A stretch of 64,000 bases of DNA, taken from NCBI RefSeq assembly GCF_004340525.1, contig NZ_SLWX01000008.1, positions 102,627 to 166,626 of the forward strand. Direction: 5' to 3'. The stretch comes from Chromatocurvus halotolerans (GTDB lineage: Bacteria; Pseudomonadota; Gammaproteobacteria; Pseudomonadales; Halieaceae). The position numbers and the translations under genes were made by a program. Shown in pieces: positions 53,079 through 63,569 of this stretch (position 1 is its first letter; every line of letters begins with the position of its first letter). The notes beneath the pieces were generated by a model. It had not been told where the DNA came from and searched no databases. It saw only the letters and a list, made by a program, of their open reading frames with translations.

Positions 53079-54404
53079 ATGCATGCAGACCGAGGCAGCA
53101 CCCTTTTTGCCCTTGTTCTTGCCCTCATCCTGGCCCCCGCCGTTGCCCTGGCCGAACTCACCGAGCCAGAGCGCCGGATGGCGAGCTGGATAACCACGCA
53201 TGAGGAGGAGGCCGTTGAGCTTCTCGAGCGTATTACCCGCATCAACAGTGGCACCCTGAATGCTGCGGGAGTGCGGGCGGTCGGTGATGTGCTGGAGGCT
53301 GAGCTGGCGGCACTGGGGTTCGAAACCCGCTGGGTGGCGATGCCGCCGTCGGTGCAGCGCGCGGGCCACCTCTTTGCCCGGCGCCGGGGCGATGCCGGGC
53401 GCAGTGTTCTCCTGATTGGCCACCTGGATACGGTATTCGAGCCGGATCACCCCTTCCAGGGTTTCGAGCGCGATGGCGACCGGGTGGTGGGTCCCGGTGT
53501 GTCGGATATGAAGGGCGGTGACGTCGCGATCATCTTCGCCCTGCGTGCCATGGCCGCTGCCGGCGTCCTCGAGGGCGCGGATATCACGGTGGCCTTCATC
53601 GGTGATGAGGAGAGCCCCGGTCAGCCCCTGGAGCTCGTGCGTCGGGATCTGATCGAGGCGGGCAAGCGGGTTGATGTCGCGCTCGGGTTCGAGGGCGCGA
53701 CACGCGATGGCGATACCGAGTACGTGAGCATTGCCCGGCGCGGTGCCAGCGAGTGGATGCTTGAGGTCGAGGGACGGGAGGCGCACTCGTCCGGCATTTT
53801 TTCCGAAGACGTGGGAGCCGGTGCTGTTTTCGAGGCCGCGCGCATTCTCAACGCGTTTTATCAGGAGGTTCGCGGCGAGGAGTATCTCACCTTTAACGCC
53901 GGCGCTATTCTGGGGGGGACGGATGTCTCCTACGATGCCGGTGAGAACCGCGGCACGGTCGCGGGCAAGACCAATGTGGTGCCGCAGCGCGTCGTTGTTC
54001 AGGGCGGGCTGCGCACCATCAGCCAGGAGCAGCTGGAGCGGGCCCGCGAGGCCATGCGTCGGGTCGTAGCGGAGGGCGGCCGTCCCGGCACCTCCGCGAC
54101 GATCACTTTTCAGGATGGCTATCCACCAATGGCGCCGACGGAAGGCAACCGGGCGCTCATGGCCAGCTACAACGAGGTGAGCGAAGACCTGGGTCTCGGG
54201 ACCCTGGAGGTCTATGACCCGGGTCGGCGCGGTGCAGCGGACATTTCCTTTGTTGCACCTTACAGCGACGGCCTTGCCGGGCTTGGTATGCAAGGCCGCG
54301 GTGCCCATGCCCCCGGTGAGTCTCTCGACCTGACGTCTCTGCCGGCCGCGACCAGTCGTGCCGCGATCTTTCTGTACCGGCTGACGACCGGGGCGGAGCG
54401 CTAG
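53079..54404 (+). CDS. Exported M20-family peptidase (carboxypeptidase G2-like)
   Basis: 441 residues, signal peptide to AVALAE, and GAGGA upstream of the ATG at 53079. The two-zinc centre is complete: His in LIGHLDTVFE, bridging Asp in GVSDMKGGD, Glu pair in GDEESPG, and His in the C-terminal GRGAHAPGESLD. The dimerisation domain (about 200-310) is present. It is expected to cleave peptides or glutamate-type amides outside the cytoplasm. It stands alone between the aldo/keto reductase and the PAS-GGDEF gene. Confidence 0.9.
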   Translation: MHADRGSTLFALVLALILAPAVALAELTEPERRMASWITTHEEEAVELLERITRINSGTLNAAGVRAVGDVLEAELAALGFETRWVAMPPSVQRAGHLFARRRGDAGRSVLLIGHLDTVFEPDHPFQGFERDGDRVVGPGVSDMKGGDVAIIFALRAMAAAGVLEGADITVAFIGDEESPGQPLELVRRDLIEAGKRVDVALGFEGATRDGDTEYVSIARRGASEWMLEVEGREAHSSGIFSEDVGAGAVFEAARILNAFYQEVRGEEYLTFNAGAILGGTDVSYDAGENRGTVAGKTNVVPQRVVVQGGLRTISQEQLERAREAMRRVVAEGGRPGTSATITFQDGYPPMAPTEGNRALMASYNEVSEDLGLGTLEVYDPGRRGAADISFVAPYSDGLAGLGMQGRGAHAPGESLDLTSLPAATSRAAIFLYRLTTGAER

Positions 54405-54495
54405 TGGAGCACGTGGCCGCGCGGTCCTGCGCGGGCCATGAATTCTTGTTTGCCTCAGCCTGGCTGGAGGCCGAGTTTCGCTACGCAGCCATCTG

Positions 54496-54528
54496 ACCGT
54501 CCGCCAGTTTTACTTGCTGACGGTTTTT
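54496..54528 (+). terminator. Possible terminator of the M20 peptidase
   Basis: ACCGTC and GACGGT arms with an imperfect inner CAG/CTG pairing, followed by TTTTTG. The stem is interrupted, so this is a weak call. Confidence 0.35.
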
Positions 54529-55052
54529 GCCCCCCCACCGTCCTGGGGCGCTGTCGTTGTGACCGGGACGAAACAATGATATACGGTGTTGTTCGGTAGA
54601 CCTGACGATTGTGCAAGGAGCGCAGGCATGAGGGGCGAGGACGGCGGCGCAGGCGAGGGCGCGTCAGGACACCGCAAGCTGGTGCAGGAAAATGCCGCCT
54701 TGCGCACTGCGCTTTCCGAGGCTCTGGCAAGAGAAGAGTTTTTCCGCGTTATTGCTGAACAGGTCGGTGATTATGTTGCGGTGCTGGACCTCGAGGGACG
54801 TCGCGTTTTTAACAGCCGTTCCTACGCAACCTTGTTCGGCAACCGCAGCAATCTTGTTGGCACAGATTCCTTTGCTGAGGTTCACCCTGATGACCTGAAG
54901 GCAGTAAAGACAGCGTTCCGCGAAACAGTGAAGACGGGCCGTGGCCACATGCTGACGTTCCGTTTTCTTTTACCCGATGGAAGCGAGCATTACATGGAAT
55001 CCTGAATCGCACCGGGTTTGTCGGAGGCTCCTAACCTTGAGAGGATGGAGCA

Positions 55053-56287
<1,235 letters not shown>

Positions 56288-57063
56288 CTCAAACCAATGA
56301 GCCTCCGGAATACCCGGTGCGATTCATCCTGCGGTGCGCTGGTCCGGGACGATGCTGGCAAGCCCAGTCACGTTGTCGTGGTTTCGCGCGACATCACAGA
56401 TCGTGTCGCGGACGAGCAGCGAATCCTGGAGATGGCTTACCACGATCCTCTGACTGAACTGCCCAACCGCCGTCTGCTGGAGGACCGGATCGATCAGGCC
56501 ATGCTAGCCAGCCAGCGCAGCGGCAACTACGGTGCGCTTTTGCTGCTGGATCTTGATCAATTCAAGGAACTCAACGACGAGTGCGGTCATGCCCTTGGCG
56601 ACGCGCTCCTGATTGAGGCCGCGGCGCGCATACTGGGTAGCGTGCGCAAGTCGGATACCGTGGCGCGCCTGGGCGGTGACGAGTTCGTTGTGCTGCTGGG
56701 TGCGCTGGATACCGACAAGCAGACGTCGCGGGCAAAGGCGCAACAGCTGGCGGAGAAACTGCGAGTCAAGCTCGCCAGACTCTACCGGCTGCGAGCAAAC
56801 GACAGTAATGGCGATGAGCCGGCAGGACACATCGAGCACCGCTGCACGGGCAGCATTGGTGTAGCTCTGTTCCTTGGGCGTGAGATCAGCATCGACGAGC
56901 TTCTGGAGCGCGCCGACAAAGCCATGTACAACGCCAAGCATGCGGGTGCGAATCGGATCAGCTTCGCCGATGGTCCCCTGGAGAAGTGACACAGGCCCAC
57001 AATCGTCCAGGCTTGTTTGACGCGCGTTCGCGTAATGCGGATCAGCGGGCCACGGCGGCGTGT

Positions 57064-57427
57064 TTATCCCCCGGCAGGGAGCGCCGGGAGCAGCCCGTCC
57101 ATTTGTGCCAGCTCCGTTTCGGCAGCGATTCGGCCGAAACCCGGCCAGAACGGGTCCTCCATGAGCTGTTCAAGAATCTGGCGCGCGCCTTCCACATCAC
57201 CCCTCGCGAGACAGCAGGGCGTCTGCGTCTGCCACAACACCTGCCGAATCTTTCCTGGCATAGAGTGCGTCCCCGAAAAAGGACCGGGCCTGCGGCTGGG
57301 TCAGGGGGTCACCCGCGCGGTGGGCCGGGTTCCAGTCATGCTCGGGGGAATCCTCGCAGGCCGCACCGAAGGACAGACCCAGCAGCAACACAGGCAGTAA
57401 TGACAGGCGGCGGCAGACTCGGTTCAT
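57064..57427 (-). pseudogene. Small lipoprotein gene with an apparent frameshift
   Basis: From an ATG at 57427 a lipoprotein leader is read (MNRVCRRLSLLPVLLLGLSF, then GAAC with a lipobox Cys). The frame ends at 57197 just after LLSREG. In the next frame the sequence continues as GDVEGARQILEQLMEDPFWPGFGRIAAETELAQMDG, which has the look of a TPR-like helix pair. One base change in the GAGGGGTGA run near 57200 would join them. It may be a decayed gene, a sequencing error, or a genuinely short lipoprotein. It is convergent with the PAS-GGDEF gene. Confidence 0.5.
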
Positions 57428-57738
57428 GACATCGCTCCAGGTATTTATTTGATGCAGAAGGTTGAGTTGATGCAACAGGCACGGTCGAAACGCATCCGAA
57501 CAAAGCGTATCAAGCCTGACACGGGCAGGCAGCGCAAGCCTCGCGATTCTCCTGTATAGCTCCGCTCAGGCTGGACGAAGGCGCGGCGCAATGAACTCAG
57601 CCGCAGGTAGTGCGGTATCAATGCAGAGCCAGCATTGGATCTCGCTGACGCTTTCGGCACATCGCCGAAGTTCTGGATGATGACCTGCGTCTGATGTGAA
57701 ACAATGATGCCGAAGCCAGTCCGGTTTGCCAGCCTGCC
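57428..57738. other. Intergenic region without recognised features
   Basis: 311 bases between the small lipoprotein gene (minus) and the pseudouridine synthase (plus). I see no repeat, RNA gene or convincing promoter, though both promoters must lie here. Confidence 0.5.
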
Positions 57739-58482
57739 ATGAGCTCCTACACTACCAGGCTCGATCGTTTTATCAGCCAGCACAGCGATTACTCGATAGC
57801 AGACACTCGCCTGCTGCTGGCGCAGCGGCGGATAATGCTGGATGGCGCTGTGGCGGATTCGGTTCAGCAGGCGGTGACGAAGCTCACCCACGTTGAGCTG
57901 GATGGTGTCTGCCTGCAGAGCAGGCAGCCGGTCTATCTCGCTTTGCACAAGCCCAGGGGTATGGTCAGTGCGACAAAGGACAGCAAGCACCCGACGGTAC
58001 TGGATCTGGTTGACCATCCCCGCAAGGACGAGCTGCACATTGCCGGGCGCCTCGACTTCAACACCACGGGCCTGGTGCTGCTGACGAATGACGGGGCGTG
58101 GTCACGCCGGATCAGCTTGCCGCAGACGAAACTCCCCAAGACCTACGAGGTGACGCTATCCGAGCCCCTGAACGAGGCGTATGTAGCTGCGTTTCAGGCG
58201 GGAATTGAGTTTGCCCATGAAGGCATCACCACACTGCCGGCCCGGCTGGAAATACTCTCCGCGCACCGTGCCAGGCTGTCATTGGTCGAGGGCAAGTATC
58301 ACCAGGTGAAGCGCATGTTCGGTTCGTTCCGGAACAAGGTGCTCGCGCTGCACCGCGTCTCGGTAGGGCCTGTGTGCCTGGGTGGTCTGGAGCCGGGCGC
58401 CACCAGGCCGATTGGCGCAAGTGAACTGGCGGAGGTGTCGCATCGGGTTTTCGGAACGCGAGACCGGGAGTTTTGTCCATGA
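57739..58482 (+). CDS. rsuA: 16S rRNA pseudouridine synthase, RsuA family
   Basis: 247 residues. An N-terminal S4 RNA-binding domain (RLDRFISQHSDYS to LDGVCLQ) is followed by the RsuA/RluB-type catalytic domain with HKPRGMVSATKD and the catalytic Asp in AGRLDFNTTGLVLLTNDG, and the KYHQVKRMFGS motif. The length and S4 domain fit RsuA, which makes pseudouridine 516 in 16S rRNA, although RluE/RluB-like relatives cannot be excluded. Its stop overlaps the start of the Cys-rich protein (ATGA), implying an operon. Confidence 0.88.
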   Translation: MSSYTTRLDRFISQHSDYSIADTRLLLAQRRIMLDGAVADSVQQAVTKLTHVELDGVCLQSRQPVYLALHKPRGMVSATKDSKHPTVLDLVDHPRKDELHIAGRLDFNTTGLVLLTNDGAWSRRISLPQTKLPKTYEVTLSEPLNEAYVAAFQAGIEFAHEGITTLPARLEILSAHRARLSLVEGKYHQVKRMFGSFRNKVLALHRVSVGPVCLGGLEPGATRPIGASELAEVSHRVFGTRDREFCP

Positions 58483-58691
58483 CGGCGGCCGACGCGGAAG
58501 GCAAGTGCCCATTCTGTGGCGAAGCGAATACCTGCATGGCGAAGAGCAGGCAGCCCTGCTGGTGCATTGCCGCCACCATACCTGCGGAACTTGTTGAACT
58601 GGTTCCTGCTCCGGCAAAGGGCAAGGCCTGCATTTGCCAGGCCTGTGTGCGTCGCTACAATCGGGACCCGGCGTCGTTCAGGTCCCGCTGA
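58479..58691 (+). CDS. Cysteine-rich CWC family protein
   Basis: 70 residues from the ATG at 58479, overlapping the upstream stop by four bases. Cys pairs CPFCG, PCWC and CICQAC, spaced as in the Cys_rich_CWC family (PF14375), probably bind zinc. Function is not known; in many proteobacteria it follows an RsuA-like pseudouridine synthase as here. Confidence 0.88.
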   Translation: MTAADAEGKCPFCGEANTCMAKSRQPCWCIAATIPAELVELVPAPAKGKACICQACVRRYNRDPASFRSR

Positions 58692-58722
58692 GCACGGCCT
58701 GCCGAGAGTCGACATCCTCGCT

Positions 58723-58932
58723 GAGAGTGTGCCCGATAAAGCCGGGCAGGCTCTCGACTGGACCTGCAGACCGATCCTGAGCCGCCCGGGCTTTTGTCCT
58801 CCAGCCAGACAGCTGAGATTCGTGCTGCTCAGGTTCCTGCGCTGCTTTGGCCACTCCGACCTTCTCCGCCAGGGCCAGGGCTCCGGCCCTGAACTCCGGG
58901 GCGTGTTGTCGGCGTGCTGCAGACCGCGACAT
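58723..58932 (-). pseudogene. Decayed IS3-family OrfA fragment
   Basis: On the minus strand the frame reads HAPEFRAGALALAEKVGVAKAA and HESQLSGWRTKARAAQDRS, plainly the N-terminal half of an IS3/IS911-type OrfA, different from the intact element at 55003. It is cut off before the zipper and no OrfB follows. The first nine codons are shared with copy C at about 63150-63176, so the same insertion scar exists twice. Confidence 0.85.
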
Positions 58933-59168
58933 CTTTCGGGTCGAGCAGCGTCACCCTTTCGCCCTCCGTGGCGGATTCGGTCGGTGTTCCTATGCACTAT
59001 ATCCCGGAGTTACACTTTCCTGGCCGTCCCTTATAACCGAAAAGCGTCTCCGCGGAGATTTTGGCGCTTTTTGATGGGGCGACAGCAATGATGGGGCGAG
59101 GGCGTTAACGAGCGGCACTCCGTCTCGTCTGAGACCGTGATGCACAAGCGTGTTGCGGGCTGGTTGCC
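58911..59168. repeat. Dispersed repeat, copy B (long form)
   Basis: It matches 63155-63415 along its whole length with scattered differences, starting GGCGTGCTGC in the IS OrfA remnant and passing through CGCGACATCTTTCGGG, TCCGTGGC and the TCTCCGCGGAGA palindrome to GGTTGCC. From 58997 on it also matches copy A (4237-4407). It lies between the IS scar and a dipeptidase-like remnant. Confidence 0.9.
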
Positions 59169-59228
59169 AGCGCTTGGCTGTGTATTCCAGACCTTGCTTC
59201 GCCGCCTCCTGCCATCCCGGTCGGGCAG

Positions 59229-59332
59229 GGGTTAGATAAACTATGGAGCAGGTTGGTGATTCGGGCAAGCCGTTGCCGGTATTTTATGGAAACGATGTTC
59301 AACCCGGGCACAGTAAACAGCACATCCGCTGC
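59229..59332 (-). pseudogene. Dipeptidase-like 3' remnant, copy B
   Basis: On the minus strand the sequence reads AADVLFTVPGLNIVSIKYRQRL and ends after LHSLSNP. DVLFTVPxLN is the block before the C-terminus of the intact dipeptidase (PEVLFTVPELNSH). It sits just behind the LysR stop and roughly as far from repeat B as the intact gene's block is from repeat A (about 150 bases). Confidence 0.65.
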
Positions 59333-59333
59333 G

Positions 59334-60230
59334 CTATCGGCAACGTGCGACCAGAAAATCCACAGCGACTTTCACCTTCGGCACCAGATAACGCTGTTTT
59401 TGATAGAGCAGATAAATCGCCAGGTTAGAGTTTTGGCTAACCCTCGGGGCCGGCGATAAATCCAGTTTCACCAGCTTCCCACTGTCGAGATAATCCGCGA
59501 GTGACCATGCAGGCGCCAGAATGATCCCCTTGGCTGCCAGAGCCTGACGCCCCAGCCATGGCGCATTATTTGAGACCGCAATGGTTTCACCGGACACGTC
59601 GTGCCACTCACCGTCGCTCTCACACAACCAGGGTGAGGGTCCCGTCGGGGTACGAAAAAACAGTCCCTTGTGCTGCCTGAGATCAAAGGCTGACTTTGGG
59701 CTGCCGTGGACCTTGAGATAGCCGGGAGCAGCGGCTGGAACAAACTCGTTATCCATCAGTCGCAACGCCTGAATTCGTTCGTTCGGGGGGTAGCCACCTC
59801 GAATCGCGATATCCACGTCGTCGCGCCCAAGCGCGGTCAGTTCGTCGCTCAAACTGATGTCGAGGACAATGTCCGGATACTCCTGCTTAAAGTCTTCCAT
59901 CAACGGGAGGAGAATACCCTCACCAAAACTCACCATGGAGCTGATGCGCAACCGTCCTATGGGTTTCGCGTGATAGCTTCGGACCGTCTCATTACTCTGC
60001 TCAATCTGAAGCAGGATTTCCTGAACCTGCTGATGGTACAGCAGGCCGATCTCAGTCACCTGGACCACTCGGGTACTGCGCTTTAACAACGTCGCACCGA
60101 GGCTTGCCTCCAGGTTGGCCACCCGGCGCGAAAGTGACGACGGCGGAACATCAAAAACGCTTGCGGCTTTGGTAAAGCTACCTGTCTCAACGACCTTGGA
60201 GAAATAGCGCAGCGCTTTGAGTTCGTCCAT
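59334..60230 (-). CDS. LysR-family transcriptional regulator
   Basis: 298 residues. The N-terminal winged HTH (ALRYFSKVVETGSFTKAASVF, VPPSSLSRRVANLEASLG) is followed by the substrate-binding domain (IGRLRISSMVSFGEGILLPLM, DVDIAIRGGYP). It belongs to the group that regulates divergent oxidoreductase genes. The gene faces away from the reductase at 60332, and an inverted repeat TTGTCTTT/AAAGACAA in the shared promoter is a likely binding site. A partial copy of its coding sequence lies at 63623-63683. Confidence 0.92.
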   Translation of the reverse strand: MDELKALRYFSKVVETGSFTKAASVFDVPPSSLSRRVANLEASLGATLLKRSTRVVQVTEIGLLYHQQVQEILLQIEQSNETVRSYHAKPIGRLRISSMVSFGEGILLPLMEDFKQEYPDIVLDISLSDELTALGRDDVDIAIRGGYPPNERIQALRLMDNEFVPAAAPGYLKVHGSPKSAFDLRQHKGLFFRTPTGPSPWLCESDGEWHDVSGETIAVSNNAPWLGRQALAAKGIILAPAWSLADYLDSGKLVKLDLSPAPRVSQNSNLAIYLLYQKQRYLVPKVKVAVDFLVARCR

Positions 60231-60236
60231 TTTTTA

Positions 60237-60294
60237 TTGTCTTTATGGCAATAGAGTTTGGACAATACTCTTATATAAATTATCTAAAAGACAA
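60237..60294 (+). promoter_or_regulatory. LysR-type operator and promoter of the reductase
   Basis: TTGTCTTT (60237-60244) and AAAGACAA (60287-60294) are perfect inverted arms 42 bases apart. Between them TTGGAC (60258-60263), a 17-base spacer and TATCTA (60281-60286) form a good sigma-70 promoter for the gene at 60332. Confidence 0.5.
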
Positions 60295-60331
60295 CAAATA
60301 ATGGCTCCTTCACCAATACAGGGGTTCGATC

Positions 60332-61330
60332 ATGGCTTCATACACCAGCATCCATCTCGCAGCACGCCCAACACCAGGCCCAATTACAAAGGATTTGTTT
60401 GACGTGCGGACGCAGGAGATCCCGGAAATCGGTCCCGGGGAGATCCTTGTAAAACAGACTCACATGTCCCTGGACCCGGCGATGATCGGCTGGATGAGTC
60501 CGGATCCAGAGAGCTACATCCCCCCCGTCGGAATTGGAGACATCATGCGCAGCAGCGGTGTCGGGACGGTTGTCGCCAGTCACCATCCGGACTTCGTTGT
60601 GGAGGATCAGGTCAGGGGCATGCTCGGCTGGTCTGAATATCTGGTCAGCCAGGGCGAGGGATTGAGCAAACTTCGCCCCGAACTCGATGCCGAAACCGTC
60701 CTCTCCGTTTTTGCGCTACCTGGGCTTACGGCGACCCAGGGTCTGTACGGTTTTGGTGACCCCAAACCGGGTGAGACCATCGTCGTCAGCGGCGCCGCTG
60801 GATCGGTCGGCTCCCTGGTCGGTCAATTGGCAAAGGCAGACGGCCTCCACGTCATCGGTGTCGCAGGCGATGAGGAAAAGTGTCAGTGGATCAAGGAGGA
60901 GCTGGGTTTCGATGGCGCCATCAACTACAAGACTGATGATATTGAAGCCAGACTCGCAGAGCTCGCCCCGAACGGCGTTGATATCTATTTCGAAAATACC
61001 GGCGGCCCGGTTCAACAGCATGTGTTCGACCGCATGAATGCTCACGGCCGAATTGTGGTCTGCGGCATGATCGCGGATTACACCAGCCAGCAACCCGCTC
61101 CCGGGCCAAACTGGATTCCTTTGATCAAAAAGCGGATCACTATCCGGGGCTTTGCCATGCCAGATCATTTTGATGACGTTCCAGCGTTGCTCGACAAGCT
61201 CACGCCCTATGTCATGGCGGGTAAGATTAAATATCGCACCCATATCCTGCATGGTCTGGAATCGTCGATTGACGGTCTGAACCTGTTTTTCACCGGCGAG
61301 AATCGCGGCAAGCTCATCGTAAAACTCTAA
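60332..61330 (+). CDS. NADP-dependent oxidoreductase (zinc-free MDR, CurA/PTGR-like)
   Basis: 332 residues. The Rossmann part shows VVSGAAGSVGSLVGQLAK and IGVAGDEEKCQW, and the N-terminus MSLDPAMIGWMS; no zinc Cys/His set is present, so it is a leukotriene/prostaglandin reductase-type MDR that reduces enones or quinones with NADPH. AGGGG precedes the ATG. It is divergent from the LysR gene and probably controlled by it, with the cytochrome b561 gene 22 bases downstream in the same operon. Confidence 0.9.
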   Translation: MASYTSIHLAARPTPGPITKDLFDVRTQEIPEIGPGEILVKQTHMSLDPAMIGWMSPDPESYIPPVGIGDIMRSSGVGTVVASHHPDFVVEDQVRGMLGWSEYLVSQGEGLSKLRPELDAETVLSVFALPGLTATQGLYGFGDPKPGETIVVSGAAGSVGSLVGQLAKADGLHVIGVAGDEEKCQWIKEELGFDGAINYKTDDIEARLAELAPNGVDIYFENTGGPVQQHVFDRMNAHGRIVVCGMIADYTSQQPAPGPNWIPLIKKRITIRGFAMPDHFDDVPALLDKLTPYVMAGKIKYRTHILHGLESSIDGLNLFFTGENRGKLIVKL

Positions 61331-61352
61331 CCCACTCCCTTGGCAGAATCGC

Positions 61353-62333
61353 ATGAACAATTTGAAATGGACCTATGTGGGGGTTGTGGTATTGCTGGCG
61401 ATAGAACCCGCACTCGCCTCCGAGGCGATAAACCTGTCCGCCGGTAACGACGGCTCAGCAACGCGTATAGAGAACGATCTGGACAGTTGGATCGCACTCG
61501 CCATCGTGGTCACCTCACTGGTCACGGCCTGGTGCATGAACGCGGTGTCTCCGAAAGCCCGGTCATTTGGCACGATATTGGCGTCATTGGGGTGCCTGGC
61601 GGTGGCCGCCTGGTTTTTCCTCTTTGTCCTGGGCACAGGAATTCTGGAGAATCCGAAACCCAATCAAACACCTCTGGACTCAGCGAAGCCCACACTACTG
61701 TGGCTTCAGGGACTTATTGCCTTGGCGGCGGGATTGTTCCTGCTGCTGTTAGGAATAAGGCAGTCCGGTGAGGATAAAGCACTCGAGCTCAAGACCGAAA
61801 ACGATCCGGAGCGATACGGTCGTGTCTCTCGATTACTGCATTGGTCCACAGCAATGCTGTTTATCACCATGATCCCGATGGGGACCTTTGCATCGATCAT
61901 TCCTGAAGGCACAGACTACAGAAACGCCTACTACGTGGTTCACAAAACCATTGGGGTCCTGGTATTCGTACTACTGGCCACGCGCTTGATCTGGAATTTG
62001 AGAACACGTCGCCCCGCCCTGGCTGAGAGCCTGAAGCCAGTTGAGCGAAAGCTGGCCCACGGGGTGCACGTTGCGCTGTATGGTTTCCTGATCGCACTGC
62101 CCGTCACCGGATTTGTGATGACGAGTTTTCATGGCTATCCGACGTTCTTCTTTATTTGGGAACTGCCACCCCTTTGGGCCCCAAGCGACACAGGGACCGT
62201 TGTCTGGGGCCTTTTCCACAAGTATCTGTTGCCTTACGTCCTTTACATCACTCTGGGAGCCCATATCCTGGGTGCGCTCAAGCATCACTACATCGACAAG
62301 CACCCACAGGCTATCAAGCGCATGGTGGGATAA
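61353..62333 (+). CDS. Cytochrome b561-family membrane protein
   Basis: 326 residues with a signal-anchor and about seven hydrophobic helices. The C-terminal half (from residue ~150) is the b561 core, with heme-ligand His candidates in RLLHWSTAM, VVHKTIGVLVF, GVHVALYGFL and HILGALKHHYIDKH. The first ~130 residues (two or three extra helices) are less usual and not recognised. It should carry electrons between quinones and another carrier in the inner membrane. Linked with the LysR/reductase pair, a role in redox stress is plausible. Confidence 0.85.
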   Translation: MNNLKWTYVGVVVLLAIEPALASEAINLSAGNDGSATRIENDLDSWIALAIVVTSLVTAWCMNAVSPKARSFGTILASLGCLAVAAWFFLFVLGTGILENPKPNQTPLDSAKPTLLWLQGLIALAAGLFLLLLGIRQSGEDKALELKTENDPERYGRVSRLLHWSTAMLFITMIPMGTFASIIPEGTDYRNAYYVVHKTIGVLVFVLLATRLIWNLRTRRPALAESLKPVERKLAHGVHVALYGFLIALPVTGFVMTSFHGYPTFFFIWELPPLWAPSDTGTVVWGLFHKYLLPYVLYITLGAHILGALKHHYIDKHPQAIKRMVG

Positions 62334-62683
62334 TGGTGCTCTCAGCGGCCTGTCGTCGGTGTCGATCAACATGTGTTATCGCATTGCGTTGAATTTATTG
62401 ATTCAGGATCGCGACATTATTCTGATGGATATCGGCAGTCACGATCAGGTTTATTGAGGCACCTCAGTTCGTACCAAACCAGCCTGCGGTGGGAGGTGGT
62501 AGCTACGGCTGGACTTGACGGTCCGGCGGTCCGGCCAGCGACGCCAGTATTATGAGTCGTGCTGAAAAATTTTAATCAATTGATTTTATTAAACTAAATC
62601 GACCGGGCCGGCGATCCAGCGCCCACGGCGAATTTCGCACAACGGAACACAACGGTGCAGAGCAAGTCCCGCACATCTCCCCC
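62334..62683. other. Intergenic region, 350 bases, including degenerate HigB upstream part
   Basis: No intact gene is seen. The section 62560-62595 is A/T-rich (ATCAATTGATTTTATTAA), with a perfect ATCAATTGAT palindrome, and could be the promoter of the HigBA remnants. Codons just before 62684 do not resemble the HigB N-terminus, so that part has been lost or replaced. Confidence 0.4.
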
Positions 62684-62809
62684 ATGCTCCGCCCTGGTTT
62701 TTTCCAACAGCTGGGGAGTGTGTCGACAAAGGTGTCGGGCAACTGGCGACTGTTCTTCGAGTTTAGAGACGGCAATGTGTACCTGCTGGACTATGACGAT
62801 TACCACTGA
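62684..62809 (+). pseudogene. C-terminal remnant of a HigB-like toxin
   Basis: The frame ending at 62809 reads VSGNWRLFFEFRDGNVYLLDYDDYH, the hallmark end of HigB toxins (NGNWRITFRFEDGDAELVDYQDYH-like). Only about 42 codons remain from an internal ATG, roughly half the normal 92, and the N-terminal catalytic half is missing. The HigA gene follows after 14 bases. Confidence 0.75.
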
Positions 62810-62823
62810 CAGGAGAAAACACG

Positions 62824-63099
62824 ATGCCTATGTATAATCCTTCGCATCCGGGCCAGATCATCCGGCAACGACTTATCGAGGATGAGGACGGGCACAAAAT
62901 CGACAGCGTAGCCGCGGTCGCACAACGACTCGGCTGCCACCGTAACACCCTGAACCGGCTCATCAATGGCAGTGCCTCCGTAACACCGGATATGGCTCTG
63001 GTACTGGAACAGGCGGGTGCCGGTAGCGCCGAGTTCTGGCTCTCTATGCAAGCCAATTACGACCTGTTCCAACTGCGTCACAGCCAGGGAGCGGCTTGA
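62824..63099 (+). CDS. higA: HigA-family antitoxin
   Basis: 91 residues. HPGQIIRQRLIEDED opens the typical HigA sequence, with a helix-turn-helix in AAVAQRLGCHRNTLNRLINGSASVTPDMA and the C-terminal FWLSMQANYDLFQLRH. Aggagaa upstream supports the ATG at 62824. Its toxin partner is truncated, so it is probably an orphan antitoxin that may keep only a repressor function. Confidence 0.92.
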   Translation: MPMYNPSHPGQIIRQRLIEDEDGHKIDSVAAVAQRLGCHRNTLNRLINGSASVTPDMALVLEQAGAGSAEFWLSMQANYDLFQLRHSQGAA

Positions 63100-63154
63100 T
63101 GAGTGCCGGGAGACGTTCAGCGTCGATACCCAGTTGTTTTTTGGGCATATAAAC

Positions 63155-63415
63155 GGCGTGCTGCGGGCCGCGACATCTTTCGGGTCGAGCAGCGTGATCC
63201 TTTTCGCCCTCCGTGGCCGATTCGGTCAGTGTTCCTATAAACTATATTCCTAAATAACGCTTTCTTCATTGCCACTTATAACCGAAAAGCGTCTCCGCGG
63301 AGATTTTGGCGCTTTTTGATGGGCTACAGCAATGATGGGGCGAGGGCGTTAACAAGGGGCACTCCGTCTCGTCTCAGACCATGATGCACATCGTTATTGC
63401 TAGCTTGTTGCCAGC
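63155..63415. repeat. Dispersed repeat, copy C (long form)
   Basis: It corresponds to copy B base for base over about 260 bases, from the IS OrfA start codons to TTGTTGCC, and its part from 63241 also corresponds to copy A. The direction is the same as in B, so B and C are direct repeats flanking 4 kb. The rest up to 63570 has no recognised gene. Confidence 0.9.
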
Positions 63416-63569
63416 CCACGACCAAATTCTTACTGCCATGAGGGTCCGGCGCAGGCCTTGCTTAAGACCCTGCTCCGTCCTTCCTGCCGTCCCCGTCGGT
63501 CAGCGGTTCAATAAATCATGGAACAGGGTAGAGAGCCGGGCAAGCCGTTGCCGGTATTTGATGGAAACG

